DNA from: Astyanax mexicanus
Lineage: Eukaryota; Chordata; Actinopteri; Characiformes; Acestrorhamphidae
Length of the DNA: 64,000 nt
Assembly: GCF_023375975.1 (NCBI RefSeq)
Contig: NC_064423.1
Coordinates: 9,082,001 to 9,146,000, forward strand
Reading direction: 5' to 3'
The position numbers and the translations under genes are program-made. Shown here in pieces: positions 48,701-59,959 of this stretch; within the stretch, counting starts at the first letter, position 1; every line of letters begins with the position of its first letter. The notes beneath the pieces were generated by a model. The model was not told the DNA's origin, did not search any database, and saw only the letters and a list, made by a program, of their open reading frames with translations.

Positions 48701-51700
48701 TTAAAAAAATGGTCGTATAGGTGACTACAAACCGTATTTGTATAGTTTTACGATTCATTACTATATAACTTGCCATTGCTATGCTTTAACTGCTATTTAC
48801 ATGTTAATTTAACATCCAAGCAGATTGTTTATGTTGCCAATAAAAACTTAAGGAATTATCATGAAAAACATGATAAAAAAAAACACCGGTTACCCTGAGC
48901 CATGCAACACAACGTCTCTCCCCCTAACCGTAATAAACACCGCATGGAAAAGTTGAGCTGCGCTCCCATGGAGAACAAAACTCTTTTTTTTTTAATTCAG
49001 ACAATTAGTTTATTTCCCCCCAGCATTTCATTTGTTACTCAGTAACAGGGAGTTTTCCAATGTAAGTAAATTACTTGTATCAAAGTGAACTTGAGTAAAA
49101 GAAAAATTACCTATTTTAAAAACTACTTTAAAAATGAAAAAATTACTAATAAAATCTTCTCAATTACAGTAATGTGAGTATATGTAATTCATTACTTTCC
49201 ATCTCTGTACAAACCACACCCATAAACTCCACCTCCACTTCATCCACAATTTTTTAGTATTATGAAGGTATTTGATGCACTGTGACTTTTCTTTTCACTG
49301 TTGGATGTTGAGGTAAAGCTGTGCTGGGTATGAGTGAGATTACTAATAAATTAAAATAGTCTATGTCTGGTCCTAATAGGGGTTATAAAGTTTTGGTTCC
49401 AACTTGGCTCTGTGCCTCTTTCACTCTCCCTTGCTGAACCTCTTCCCCATTCAGGAGCTTCTGTTTTTTGTGGTGTTTTTTGTGTTTTAATGTGTTTATA
49501 TATATTTCGTTTTTGTTTACAAGCCTGTTTCTTTTAAAGGTGTTGTGTTGATTTGTATTTGATTTATATATTTGAATGTATATGTTTTTTTTTGTATTAC
49601 TAATCTCTCTCTCTTTCATTTTTATTTGTTTGTTTGTAAACAAGAGCTGCTGTGGGCTAGTAGCAGACTGTTGAGTCTATCTTGCGTTTTTGTAGTGGTG
49701 TGTTGTATGATATATGGTGAGGACCCCTTTCACCTACAGTGAGAAACTATTAGAATAGATGAGTAAGTTAGTACCCACCTGCTCAGGTTTATGAGAGACC
49801 AGTGGGATGAAGGCCTCAGGCTCCGTGGCCATGGCGCATTCATCTATGAGGATCTGTCGAAAGTCCATGGTCTTGATGAGGTTTGGGTTCAGTGCAGTCG
49901 AGCAGGTGCACAGGATAACATCATGCTTCCTGAGCTCATAACTCTGAGCCTGCTTCAGTACTTTTCTGTAACTGTGAGTTCCATTATTAGAATAATTAAG
50001 ATATGGGTTATATTCATGTGATTAATATTTGCTGACTTTACCTTTCATAGTCAAATTCCGGTTCATTTTCAATTTTTTCAAGTTTTTTGATCTCCTCCGA
50101 GAAAGGGTTTTCGGGTTCTCGTATCAGGTACATCAGTGTAATGTCCCTATAAAACATTTAAACAGTGGTGTTTAGCCCGAACCCTGAGGTACTGCTCTGC
50201 AATGCTGCTGAATATGCCCAGATTAGGTTAGATTGAGTGTGTTGGAGAAGGGAAATGCAGTGGAGCTGCAGTATTTAAAGTAAATGCAGTGTTAAGCAGC
50301 TCCTGATGTGGAAACTGATCATAAAGTAGCTAGCTATGCTAACCCAGCATTCCAACAAGCTATTCATCCTTATTTAAAGAACCAATATGTAACTTATTTT
50401 CAGTAGGGATGGTTTGTTCAGAGTAATGTGAAGTTGTGAATTCTCCGCCACACAGTGTTTTGCATTTTGGCCAAAAGGTTCAATTTTGAGTCACCATGGG
50501 CCTCTTGGCAGCATCTCTGATCAGTGCTCTCCTTGTTCACCCTGCAAACTTAGGTGGACGGCCTTGTTTTGGCAGGTTTACAGTTGTGCCATACTCTTTC
50601 CATTTCCGGATAATGTATTTAACAGTGCTCCGTGAGATGTTCAAAGCTTAGGAAATCTTTTTAAAGCCTAAACCTGCTTTAAACTTCTCCATAACCTTAT
50701 TGATGCGGTTTACTTACCAAAATTCTCTTAACAAACCTCTGAGGCCGTCACAGAGCAGCTGTTTTTGGACTGAGATTAGATTACACACAGGTGGACTCTT
50801 TTTAGTCGTTAGCAATCATCAGGCAACTTCTGAATACAATTGGTTGGTTTGCATAATTTGCATAATTGCATAATGCATAATTTTCTTTCCACTTCACAAT
50901 TGTATACCACTTTGTGTTGGTCTTTCACATTAAATTCCAATAAAATATATTTATGTTTGTGGTTGTAATGTAACAAAATATGGAAAAGTTGGAAAAGGGT
51001 ATAAATATAAGCCACTGTATGAATCATCATCCCTAATAGGATACTTGCATTTGATAACAATTCCCACATTAAAGAGTCACTATGGGAAAGAAAAACAGGA
51101 TAATTCCACTGTTGTGTCAATACCGTTCTATTAAGACAGAGGGCCCCGTTTTACAGATGTATAGCGCACTGGTTAATTGCGGATTGCGCAGCTTGATTTA
51201 GAGCATGTCAGGGAGTCTTTAGTATCGTGGGGCTGCAGAAAATACACCTTGCACGGTTTGGAACGTGCAAAAGGCATTTATTAATTCCTTAATTAATCAT
51301 GGGTAGAGTGGAACAGTAGTGAACCTTCTCAGGAGTGGGTGGTCGACCAAAATTACCCAAAGAGTGCAGCAATGACTCAACCAAGAGGTCACAAAAAACC
51401 CATATCCAAACATCCAACATCCAAAGAACTGCAGACCTCACTTAGTGAGTGCATTAGTTAAGGTTAGTTAGTTATTCATAAATATATTTAAATTTGTTTA
51501 ATGATCCAAAACATTTAAGAGACAAATATGCAATAATATATAAAATCATAAAGAGGGCAAACACTTTTCAAATATTCCCAAATCTAATTTTCTTACCAAA
51601 TTCTTTATTTTTAGCTGTTCACCTTTTTTAATGATATCCATATCTGACACTGATGTAAAGAATACAGCAGCGATTGAGGTGAAGATTCGCTTTAATCCTG

Positions 51701-54700
51701 CTTAGAATCTCAGGAATCACTCCCGCCTCACTGTAACTACAGCTCGTTATTCAGCTATGAACACACAACCCTTCGAATTAAAAAACATCAGATTCTTTGT
51801 GTTTTTGTTGTTCACTCTGCCACACAAACCACACACCTGTCACTTTTACCTGCTGTGCGAACCTGTGTGAGCCTAAGATACTGCTGAAAATCACACTACA
51901 TATGCCCTATTCCTGCTGCAGCATCTTACTTTGGCAATCTGGAAAAAACGTTCAAACATCTTACCTGAGTTTTTTCTTGGGCTTTTCATCACGAAGAGAT
52001 TTGCGACAGAGCTTAAGGTCACTGCCAGGGTAAGGGAATTCCCGCATCTCCATCTGATCACAGTAAATGCGTAGAGGTTTAAGGACTCCTCTGAGGTTCA
52101 TCAGCTGTTCTGGAAGATGATTTCAGAAGTGTCAATCCCTTCAGGACCCATTAAAATCTCATTTCAGGAGGGGCACGATTTAGCTAAGTCTTCTATCTGT
52201 TTAGTTCTGTTCTGTTTACTCCTGGCAAACACGGCTCTGGCATTGACTGTTGATTTGGGCTTACAATAACAAACGTCAGCAAGACCAGTGTTAACGCCCA
52301 CCAGGAGTCTTATAGGTTTATTACTCTGTGCGTGGAACCAGATTTTGGACCATCTGGCTGCTTCTGGGGACCAAACCACTTAATGTCTACATTACTGTAA
52401 ACAGGGACCCATGTCAGTATGATTGTATAATACTGTAGTCAGTCTGAACCAGTAAGCCATAGAGCCAAAGAAAACAGTAACTGCCAGTTAGCTACTGCTA
52501 TTCTATCAACAAGATTATCAACTATCAATTCTATACTTCAACAAGACAATGACCCTAAACACCGCTCAAAACCTACTAAAGCATTCATGCAGAGGAACAA
52601 GTACAAGTAAGTTCTGGAATGATCATCTCAGTCCCCAGACCTGAATATTCTTAAAATCTGTGGTGTGATTTAAAGCGGGCTGATGTTTTGTAAAGACAAA
52701 TGGTCCAAAATACCTTCAACCAGAAGCCTGACTCTCATTGGAAGCTATAGGAAGCGTTTAGAGGATGTTACTTCTGCAAAAAGAAGGATCTACTAAATAT
52801 TAATGTAATTTTTCTGTTGGAGTGCCCAAATTTATGCACCTGCCTTATTTTGTTTAAAGAATTATTGCACACTTTCTGTAAATCCTATAAACTTCCTTTC
52901 AATTCTCAAATATCACTGTGTTCATCTGCTATATTATATATTCAACTAAAATTAAAATCGTTAAGCCAAACAACCAATGATTTATAAAGGAAGATCATAA
53001 AAATTTCCAAGGGTGTTCAAACTTTTTTATCCCAATATTATATGTATGTGTAATATCTAAACCTAAAATATGTAAGTAGTCTCAGTAATCTCAGTCTACC
53101 TGCCACAATATCCACCGCCTTGTTGGAGGGCCCGCAGTACAGGATGGCACGCTTCTTTGGTTCTTCTTTCTGTTTTTTTGGCATGTGTTTTTGGCATGTT
53201 TTGTTTTTCAGGTAGAACTGATAGGTAATATGAAGCCCAACCACAGTTTTGCCAGTACCTGTTCAATAAACAAAATGGTTGAAAGTTAATTATTTTACTT
53301 GAAATAGTAATGTATTGAGACTGCAAAAAGACACTTGTCCTGCTAAGTAAATACTAAATAATTATGGTGCCTGGTGGTCCTTGGATCACAGTGAAGGGAT
53401 TTTGCAAAGCCTTTTGCACAGCTCTGTTCTGACTTTTATTCAGCGGTGGCAGAGTCAGGGTCTGGTGATCCTCTGAAGGTAGGTGATCACTTTCTATTAA
53501 GAAAATACAGTTAATTAAAGTTAAAAATAATGGTGATTATATGTTAATGTTTTGCTGAAAAACAGAACTTACTGAGAGGTTCATTGGATATGTTCCCAAT
53601 GGCAATGCTTTTCACCAGATCATTAGCGTGTTTTATTTTGGCCACAGCATTTTCTCTTAGCCTGCAAATTCACAACACTACAATGACTGTGTTCATTACA
53701 TATTATCTAGAGTTAAACAAACTATTGATTGCCTATTGAAATTATACTACTTAAAACACTTGACTTACATATATGGAATTTTTTTGGGGATTACTTCTAC
53801 TGTGAACTTGGTTCCCGTGTCAAAGATTTCCTTTGGATTGGCAGTCATACTCTGATGGTTTATTTGAAATTGGATTTTGATGTTGTGTGATTGTTTATTG
53901 TTTTCCTCTTCGTCCTCTTCTTTTTTGGATTTGAAGGCCACACCGTGAGCGACCCATGTGATTGGTAGTGGATCCTCCAAGTCAGGAAATCCAGAGCCAT
54001 TGTGATGTTTTTTTTGTTTCACTTCCTCTTTCCCCAAATGTTGACCCTTCCACCGGATACAAAGAAAGCAGTTTGTCAGATCAAATTCCAGATGCCATTC
54101 TTTCTTCTGTGTCTGAGTCATTTGGAAGAAACCCTTGAGGTTTTCCTCGTTCTTCTTGTCTTGTGGGGTCCAGGTTATTTCCACATCTTGAAGGATTACG
54201 CTGTTATTTTCTTCCACAGCATTGTAAGCCGTGTCCATCTGACACAGCCTTCTCCAGATCTTCTGGTACTCTTTATAATCCTGGTACACTGACTTTGATG
54301 AGTCGCACACATCTCTGGAAAAGCACATGGTCGGGTTCCTTGCATGTTCCAAACACACTTCAAAGAATGGGTTGATGTAGAGGAGCTTCACCGTTGGTGT
54401 GGTCATCCTGTCTATGATATCTGTCCCAACCTGCACTTGCAGCACTTCTCCTAACTTGAGTTCCATGTAACACTCCTTGAAGTGCTCTTGTGAACTTGTC
54501 ACTTTCTGCTGTCTTTCGTCTTTTCTATTTGCTGCTGTTTTTTTTACATGTTCAAGGCACACTCTGACCTTCTTCCAGTCTTCAGCTTTAACTGCAGATG
54601 TAATTTGTCTCCACTTACTACCTGTGATTAGGGTCACATTTTCATTGAACTTAGACTGAGGCTTGATTTTTAAAGCATCACTGAATGAATACACTCTTCT

Positions 54701-56890
54701 CTTCCAGTGTAGTGTAATGGATTTCTTGTCATGGTTGCACTCTGGTTGCTCAACAACTTTTAGGTGTCTGTACATGATGGTTAAGTCCCCAGACATTTGT
54801 TCAAATGGAAGTGAAATCTCAAATTTATGTTCCCTTAAGGAAAGCTGGTCTACTACTGCGAGTTTGGTCACAACTGTGGAACGAAATTTAGAAACAGTGT
54901 TGAATTTTGAAACTAGGAGGTCGTAATTTTTTAGAGAGTCCAACTGCTGTACACTGGAGTCACAGAACTGATCAATCTCTGACTTTGTGTAGTCCACCTT
55001 CTCGTCTCTGAGCACACTGTGAAGAAGTCTCTGAAGAATCAGGTCAAGGTAGCGTCTCATGGGGGAAGAAGCGCAAGTGTATGCATTGAGTTGCAATTGG
55101 AAGTGTCCCAACCTTGACTGCAAGGATGTGCAAGATCTCAAAATCTCTGCCTTCTTTTGAAGGTCCTGAAACTCCTTTGCCATTGGACGCAGTGAAGGAT
55201 GGATGTCGTCTGAAATGATCAGTTTTGCCAGTGTGTGATAGTCTCTGGATTCTGCCAGAGCTTTCATTTTTTGTATTACAGATGTGAAGAAGATGAGTGG
55301 CTCACCATCTTCTTCCTGAATGATTTCATCTTCTCCTGACCAAACTTCAGTGGGTTCATCTACCTCTTGAACACCTTCAACTTCACAGACATGTGATAAG
55401 TAAGGAGACATGGGGAGAAGAAAAGAATATTTGGCTTTAAACTCCTCAAAATCTTTATGGTCTGGTTTCTGGTGGCATCTCAGTGGGGTGAGATCTCTTG
55501 TTATGTCATTTGAGATGAGAAATTCTGCAACTGCACTGTTGTAGAGGTTCATTAGCTCCTCCACCATGCACTGGGCCCTGCTCTTTTCTGACCACTGTCC
55601 AGAACTCCAGCCCCCCTCCAACCTGCCCTTCCTGTGCTCTTCGGCAAAACGACAGGCAATGACAACACAGTCGTTTTCACTAGAGAAGCTCAGAGGCTGT
55701 GACCATCTTTCGAGGATGATCCTGTCTGCCTTCTCATATGACAGACGCAACTGAGACCTGACACGAGAGAGAGTGAGAGAGCGGGATAATATGGTGTTGT
55801 TGGATTTACTAATACCTAACACCAGTGACACGGTCTTTCGTTCCTGATGAGGAATTAAACTCAGTTTCTTAGAGCTCAGCTTCCTGGAGATCATGAATAT
55901 GGTTTCCTTTTCCTCTGTGGTGGGACGAGTGTATATCGTTCTGCCTTTCTGTTTTGCAGTTTCATCCTCCTCACTGTCTTTGCTCACATAACTTGCAACA
56001 TCTGTGATATGGACAGCAATCTCATAGTTTTCTCCTTTGTCAATCACACTGATGGCATCATCCAAGTCTTGTGCATCCCTGGGATCAATGGTAAATGTTT
56101 TTTCTTCACAAAAATCCCGCCTGTCTTTATCATCTTGTTCTTCATCATCTTTGGGTTGAGGTGACAAGGTAGGGTTGTCTTCCTTACCAAACCCTTTAGA
56201 AAGTTTCAGAAACATTTCATCCAGATAATCCTTCTGTGAAAGAACCTTGGTAACCACTCCAAGAGGAAACGTACAATGCTTTTCCCATTTTAGCACCTTG
56301 ACGACTAATAGCTGATCATCATCTTTATCTATGAATTTGTCCGTAACCCACTGGTCACTGTTGGGCTGGACCTTACGGACATCTATTTTGTTTGCTTTTT
56401 TTTGAACCACATATATCCAGGTCATGTTGTTATTGATGGGTGTCGCAAGCTGTTTGTTTCCTTCCATCCTACAGATAAAGTTACAGCTTTCCTCATCTCT
56501 ATGCATCAGTCCTACAACCTTCCCTGTCAGCAGGTTGCCTCCATCTGCCTGAGGTTCTCTGCTCAAGATCTGAACACAGACCTCATCACCAGGTAAAGAT
56601 CTGCCTATATTATCTCTTCCAGTAATGCTGATTGAAAGGGTTGGCTCTTTAAAAGGTTTGGCATGTGCTAGGTCATGTCTTATCATGTTAAGTTTGCAGT
56701 GTTTGAACTCGTGTGGGTTGGTCGTCAGGAGATCTTGCATATCTCCTGGACTGACATCTTGGTTAGGTTGGGACTCCCACTGAAAGCCCGGGCTTGACTG
56801 TTTAAACAGGAAATGGTGGAATTGTGAGATTTTAGTGGTCATCTCTGTAGATTGGTTCTTCTTCAGTGACTGCTGCATGGAGAGCTCCAT
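45720..56890 (-). CDS. helz2: HELZ2-like protein: RNB exoribonuclease domain plus UPF1-type helicase (12 coding exons, about 1582 aa)
   Basis: Exons in transcript order: 56890-53769, 53661-53573, 53493-53371, 53258-53100, 52109-51965, 50146-50042, 49971-49779, 48250-48116, 47715-47503, 47134-46963, 46850-46683, 45844-45720; 4749 nt in one frame. The giant first exon carries cold-shock-like sequence then the RNB domain. Asp269, 275, 277 and 278 in DPRDAQDLDDA have the 0/6/8/9 spacing of RNase II catalytic aspartates, and SPMRRYLDL gives the conserved arginine pair. The C-terminal SF1 helicase has NPFTVIQGPPGTGKT (Walker A, Lys1115), IDECA (Walker B), LLGDHKQVRPIV, LDTQYRM and VAITRAQ motifs. 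HELZ2 in mammals is an interferon-induced RNA helicase with 3'-5' exonuclease activity of the RNB family, and was also described as a PPAR co-activator. Human HELZ2 (about 2650 aa) has N-terminal zinc fingers and a first helicase, absent here. The start is the ATG at 56890; an in-frame TTG lies 11 codons upstream just after a stop. One intron, within Walker A, has a GC donor. It is probably a fish paralogue rather than the one-to-one orthologue. Confidence 0.93.
46030..46510 (+). pseudogene. Decayed Tc1-like transposase N-terminal remnant
   Basis: The plus strand encodes DFERRSTIRLREEGW, the first helix-turn-helix of a Tc1-type transposase, then loses frame. Later pieces resemble the catalytic region only weakly. 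It lies in the last intron of the HELZ2-like gene, antisense to it. Confidence 0.65.
48368..49215. mobile_element. Non-autonomous hAT element with perfect 8-bp target-site duplication
   Basis: The element (48376-49207, 832 bp) starts CCGAGGTGGAAAAAGTACTG and ends TTACTTTCCATCTCTG, inverted versions of the fish hAT terminus CAGAGGTGG. The flanks 48368-48375 and 49208-49215 are both 'tacaaacc'. No transposase ORF remains. It sits in the intron between the Walker B exon (49971-49779) and the LLGDHKQ exon (48250-48116) of the HELZ2-like gene. Confidence 0.92.
50390..51020 (-). mobile_element. Dispersed fish repeat, unclassified
   Basis: Phrases such as 'aacttaggtggacggccttg' and 'cagttgtgccatactctttc' occur widely in teleost repeats as far as I recall. 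The right end 'gaaaagggtataaatataag' may be a terminus. The reverse strand may be the sense strand of a decayed transposase, but no domain could be read with confidence. It lies in an intron of the HELZ2-like gene. Confidence 0.45.
52520..52830 (+). pseudogene. Tc1-like transposase C-terminal remnant
   Basis: The plus strand contains 'caacaagacaatgaccctaa' (QQDNDPKH, second catalytic Asp) and 'cccagacctgaatattctta' (PDLN, third motif, catalytic Glu lost), then a degraded tail to 'gaagcgtttagagg'. Frameshifted; antisense in the intron between HELZ2-like exons 4 and 5. Confidence 0.8.
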
Positions 56891-58246
56891 ATCTTCAGCG
56901 TGGCCAACCAGTTGTGGGTACAATCAACAAAAAAAAAATATGAAGTGCTCAACCTAAACAAGTCATCAGGCTGTAGCAGGAAACACTACGATAGATGAAA
57001 TGGATCACTGGCATCGGTGTACAGTTAATCCCCCATGTCTGCTGTAAATAAAAAATGCTAATGTTTTGGATCAGTTGGAACTTCCACATGTACTCCTATA
57101 AACACACAGAAAAGCATGTAAACTTCATTATTTAACGAAAAGAAAACAAATTGAAACCCTTGACTATAACTCTATTTTTAATGTGGAACTAAAACATCAT
57201 ATAAGCAACTTGTGAACACTAATATAACAGCTATAACAGCTGCATGAGATAGTATCTCAAAATAATGACTTAATATCTCAAAATTACTTAATATCTCAAA
57301 CTAATAAATTAGTATCTCAAAATAAAGACTTACTATCTCAAAATGAAATAGTATCTCAAAATAATGACTTAATATCTCAAAATTACTTAATATCTCAAAC
57401 TAATAAATTAGTATCTCAAAATAATGACTTACTATCTCAAAATGAAATAGTATCTCAAAATAATGACTTAATATCTCAAAATTACTTAATATCTCAAACT
57501 AATAAATTAGTATCTCAAAATAATGACTTACTATCTCAAAATGAAATAGTCTCTCAAAATAATGACTTACTGTCTCACAATAATGGCTTAGTATCTCTAA
57601 AAAATAAGATAGCAGGTTACTTAATAAGAAGAAAAAAGGAAGTGCTGTTTTTTTATTTTAGGTGGAGGGAATAGGAATTACGTAGTAAAAAGTAAAAAAA
57701 AGTGTTTATTTTCCATCTCCTGACCTAAACCCAACTGATGGTGATTTGGGATGAGCTGGAGCTTCACTGCCTGAGAGAAAAGCAGCAACTATTGTTCAGG
57801 AACTCCTTCCTTCAAGATGCTGAGAAAACTATTCCAGGTGACTCTCCCTCATGAAGACACTGAGATTAAAATACCAAGAGTGTGCAGATCTATCCTCAAA
57901 GATAAATGTGCTACCCTAAAGTATAAAACATGTTCTGTATTGTTTAACACTTTTTGTTTACTACATATATTAGCATGAGTTCCTGTATAGCTTTAATATA
58001 GTCTTCAATATTACATTTACAATGTAAAAAAAACATAAAAAGAAAAAAAAACATATTGAATAGGAAGGTACTGGTAATGTTTATACACATTACATTTTAT
58101 TCTTGGTATACAATTAGACATTAATAAGAAAAAGAAAGATGAGTCATTAATAAAAAATAAACTACTGGTACAGATCCACTGCCTGACATAATCTTGTTGT
58201 TGGTAGTAAATGCACATAATTAGCATGAAGGAGCTGCACTACTCAC
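56891..58246 (-). other. 5' intron or leader of the HELZ2-like gene
   Basis: On the minus strand a T-rich tract upstream of 56893 followed by the first AG (CTGAAG|ATATGG) is a good acceptor just before the ATG at 56890. Its partner may be the donor AGAG|GTGAGT at 58246. The interval holds a 99-bp tandem array (57251-57600) and otherwise AT-rich sequence, with no extra coding exon or first helicase domain seen. Confidence 0.5.
57251..57600. repeat. 99-bp tandem repeat, about 3.5 units
   Basis: Units start 'agtatctcaaaataatgact' at 57251, 57350 and 57449, a 99-bp period with almost no change between copies, ending in a degraded unit. Each unit is itself made of 'tatctcaaa' subrepeats in different spacing. 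Confidence 0.93.
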
Positions 58247-58335
58247 CTCTACACGGACTGTCTCTGTAGAAAATATGCTGCTTCACTCCCTCACACACTG
58301 TTTCTATGACTTCACTCCACCTACGGAAGAGGCAC
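58247..58335 (-). other. Candidate non-coding first exon of the HELZ2-like gene
   Basis: The minus-strand sequence 'ggagtgaagtcatagaaaca' through 'cagtccgtgtagag' ends in a strong donor (AGAG|GTGAGT, intron from 58246). It contains no in-frame extension of the protein. The 5' border is not defined. Upstream (58336-58450) no clear interferon-response element was found. Confidence 0.4.
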
Positions 58336-58669
58336 GCTTAGACTTTAACCCTTTCAGAGTCACAGTACTGCTCTTTAGACCTGAACTGAAAGTAACAGAG
58401 TGGAAACACGTTTTCTGAATATGTGATTCATGTTTTACAGTTTCGGAAGGGCAGGTTTAGCTGAAGTGATAAGAAGACTGAGTTGATGATTCAGCACTGC
58501 TGATAATAGTCTATTGTAATGAGAAGGAAATGTGTATCTGGTAAAAAAAATGCATCTTTAATAGAACACAACAAGAACTGAATGTACAAGCTTTCATTTT
58601 TTAACGGTTCCAGAAACTCAAACAGTCAAAATAATACAGACAGCTGATGTGGTTAAACCAAATGCTTTT

Positions 58670-58965
58670 GAAAATCATCAAGAAGCTTTTGGTAGAATTC
58701 TGTTTGGATATTTGACCTCTTTTCTTGTTAGAATTGGTGGACTATAGTGTCCAGCTCAATCTGTTTCCTGGCCTAAATATATTTCACCCATTTTTTAATG
58801 GTTTGAGATCTAAACTTTGAAATAATAAAAAAAAACGTTGTTAGCTCTCCTTATCTTTAACTTTAATGGTCATCATTGTTTTTCATTATTCCATCCACTA
58901 TGTGCAATGTAGCAGTTCCACTGGCAACAAACCAGCCCCAGAGTGTGATGCTTCCACCACCATGC
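58670..58965 (-). pseudogene. Tc1-like transposase remnant
   Basis: The minus strand reads KHGGGSITLW and GWFVASGTA, the Gly-rich box between the first and second catalytic Asp of Tc1 transposases. The rest is degraded and no terminal repeats are clear. Confidence 0.7.
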
Positions 58966-59292
58966 TTCATTTTTATATTTTTATATTTTCTTATTTTTTA
59001 AGGAAAATAATTCTGTTCCAGAACTCAGGAAATAAAGGAAAGCTCAATGTTGTTTTCTGTGAAATGGAGTACTACTACAGTTATTAATATGTGCTTTGAT
59101 AGTGACAAAAGAACAGCTCGTGCTCGGTAATCTCCACATTTTTCAACTGCATCCCAGATTTTCTGAAGTTGAGGAATGTGGGAACAATTTTGAGTTGTGA
59201 GGTGGGTAGGGTTGTCACAGTGCATTGTGTTCTGATCATGTGTAAAACTCCATTAGCTTCAGTTTGTATTGGGATGTGTTCTCTGCTCTCCT

Positions 59293-59426
59293 GTGTGTTC
59301 CGTGTTTTGCAGGTTGCACCTGATGTTCCAGGTGTTTGGGAAACCAAAGCTGCTCCCATTGGTGACGTGAAAATCAAGGGGAAAATAAAACAAGGGTGTG
59401 TCGAGTATCTGTGCTCTGAAGATTAA
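59293..59426 (+). other. Possible orphan terminal exon, product unknown
   Basis: After a pyrimidine-rich stretch and TTTTGCAG (acceptor at 59312) an open frame encodes VAPDVPGVWETKAAPIGDVK and then a Lys-rich piece ending EYLCSED before TAA at 59424-59426. Composition looks protein-like, but no matching upstream exon, start or family was recognised. It could be the last exon of a gene, an exon relic, or chance. Confidence 0.25.
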
Positions 59427-59896
59427 ACCCACCCAGCACAGGACCGGCAGAAACCACGCGCTTTAGCAAACAGCATCTGGAAACGATGATGTCACAGAGC
59501 ATTTTCCTTGCAAATTGTTCATCCGTCATTATTGCTCTTACAGTCATTCAAAGCCCTTGAAAACAATTCTGTAGTGGAGGGTTCTTTCACCAAAACGTTA
59601 TGACTCACTTACTCTGTACAATGATGAGGTTCAGCAGTAGACCTGTTTTGGTGCTGTTGAATAGACTGTAGGGAAACCAGAGCTGGACGTATTCATATTC
59701 AACTGCAGGATTTGATAATACACTTTATATTCATAATCATATTCATATTCATAAAAGATATGAATATTTTTTTTATTTCTATCTTTAAGGTAGTAAAACA
59801 TTGTAGCTGTCACTTGTGATGTTCACTTTAAGCTTAAGTGTATCATATTTAATCTAAACATCTTTGTAGTAAGTAAAACATTGAATGAGAAGGTGT

Positions 59897-59957
<61 letters not shown>
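59897..59957. repeat. (AT)n microsatellite
   Basis: About 30 AT units directly in front of a decayed Tc1-like element. Confidence 0.95.

Positions 59958-59959
<2 letters not shown>

Noticed and set aside
58336..58450. Interferon-stimulated response element upstream of the HELZ2-like gene
   Set aside because: The nearest match, CTGAAAGTAACAGAG, lacks the second GAAA and is too weak to report as a site.
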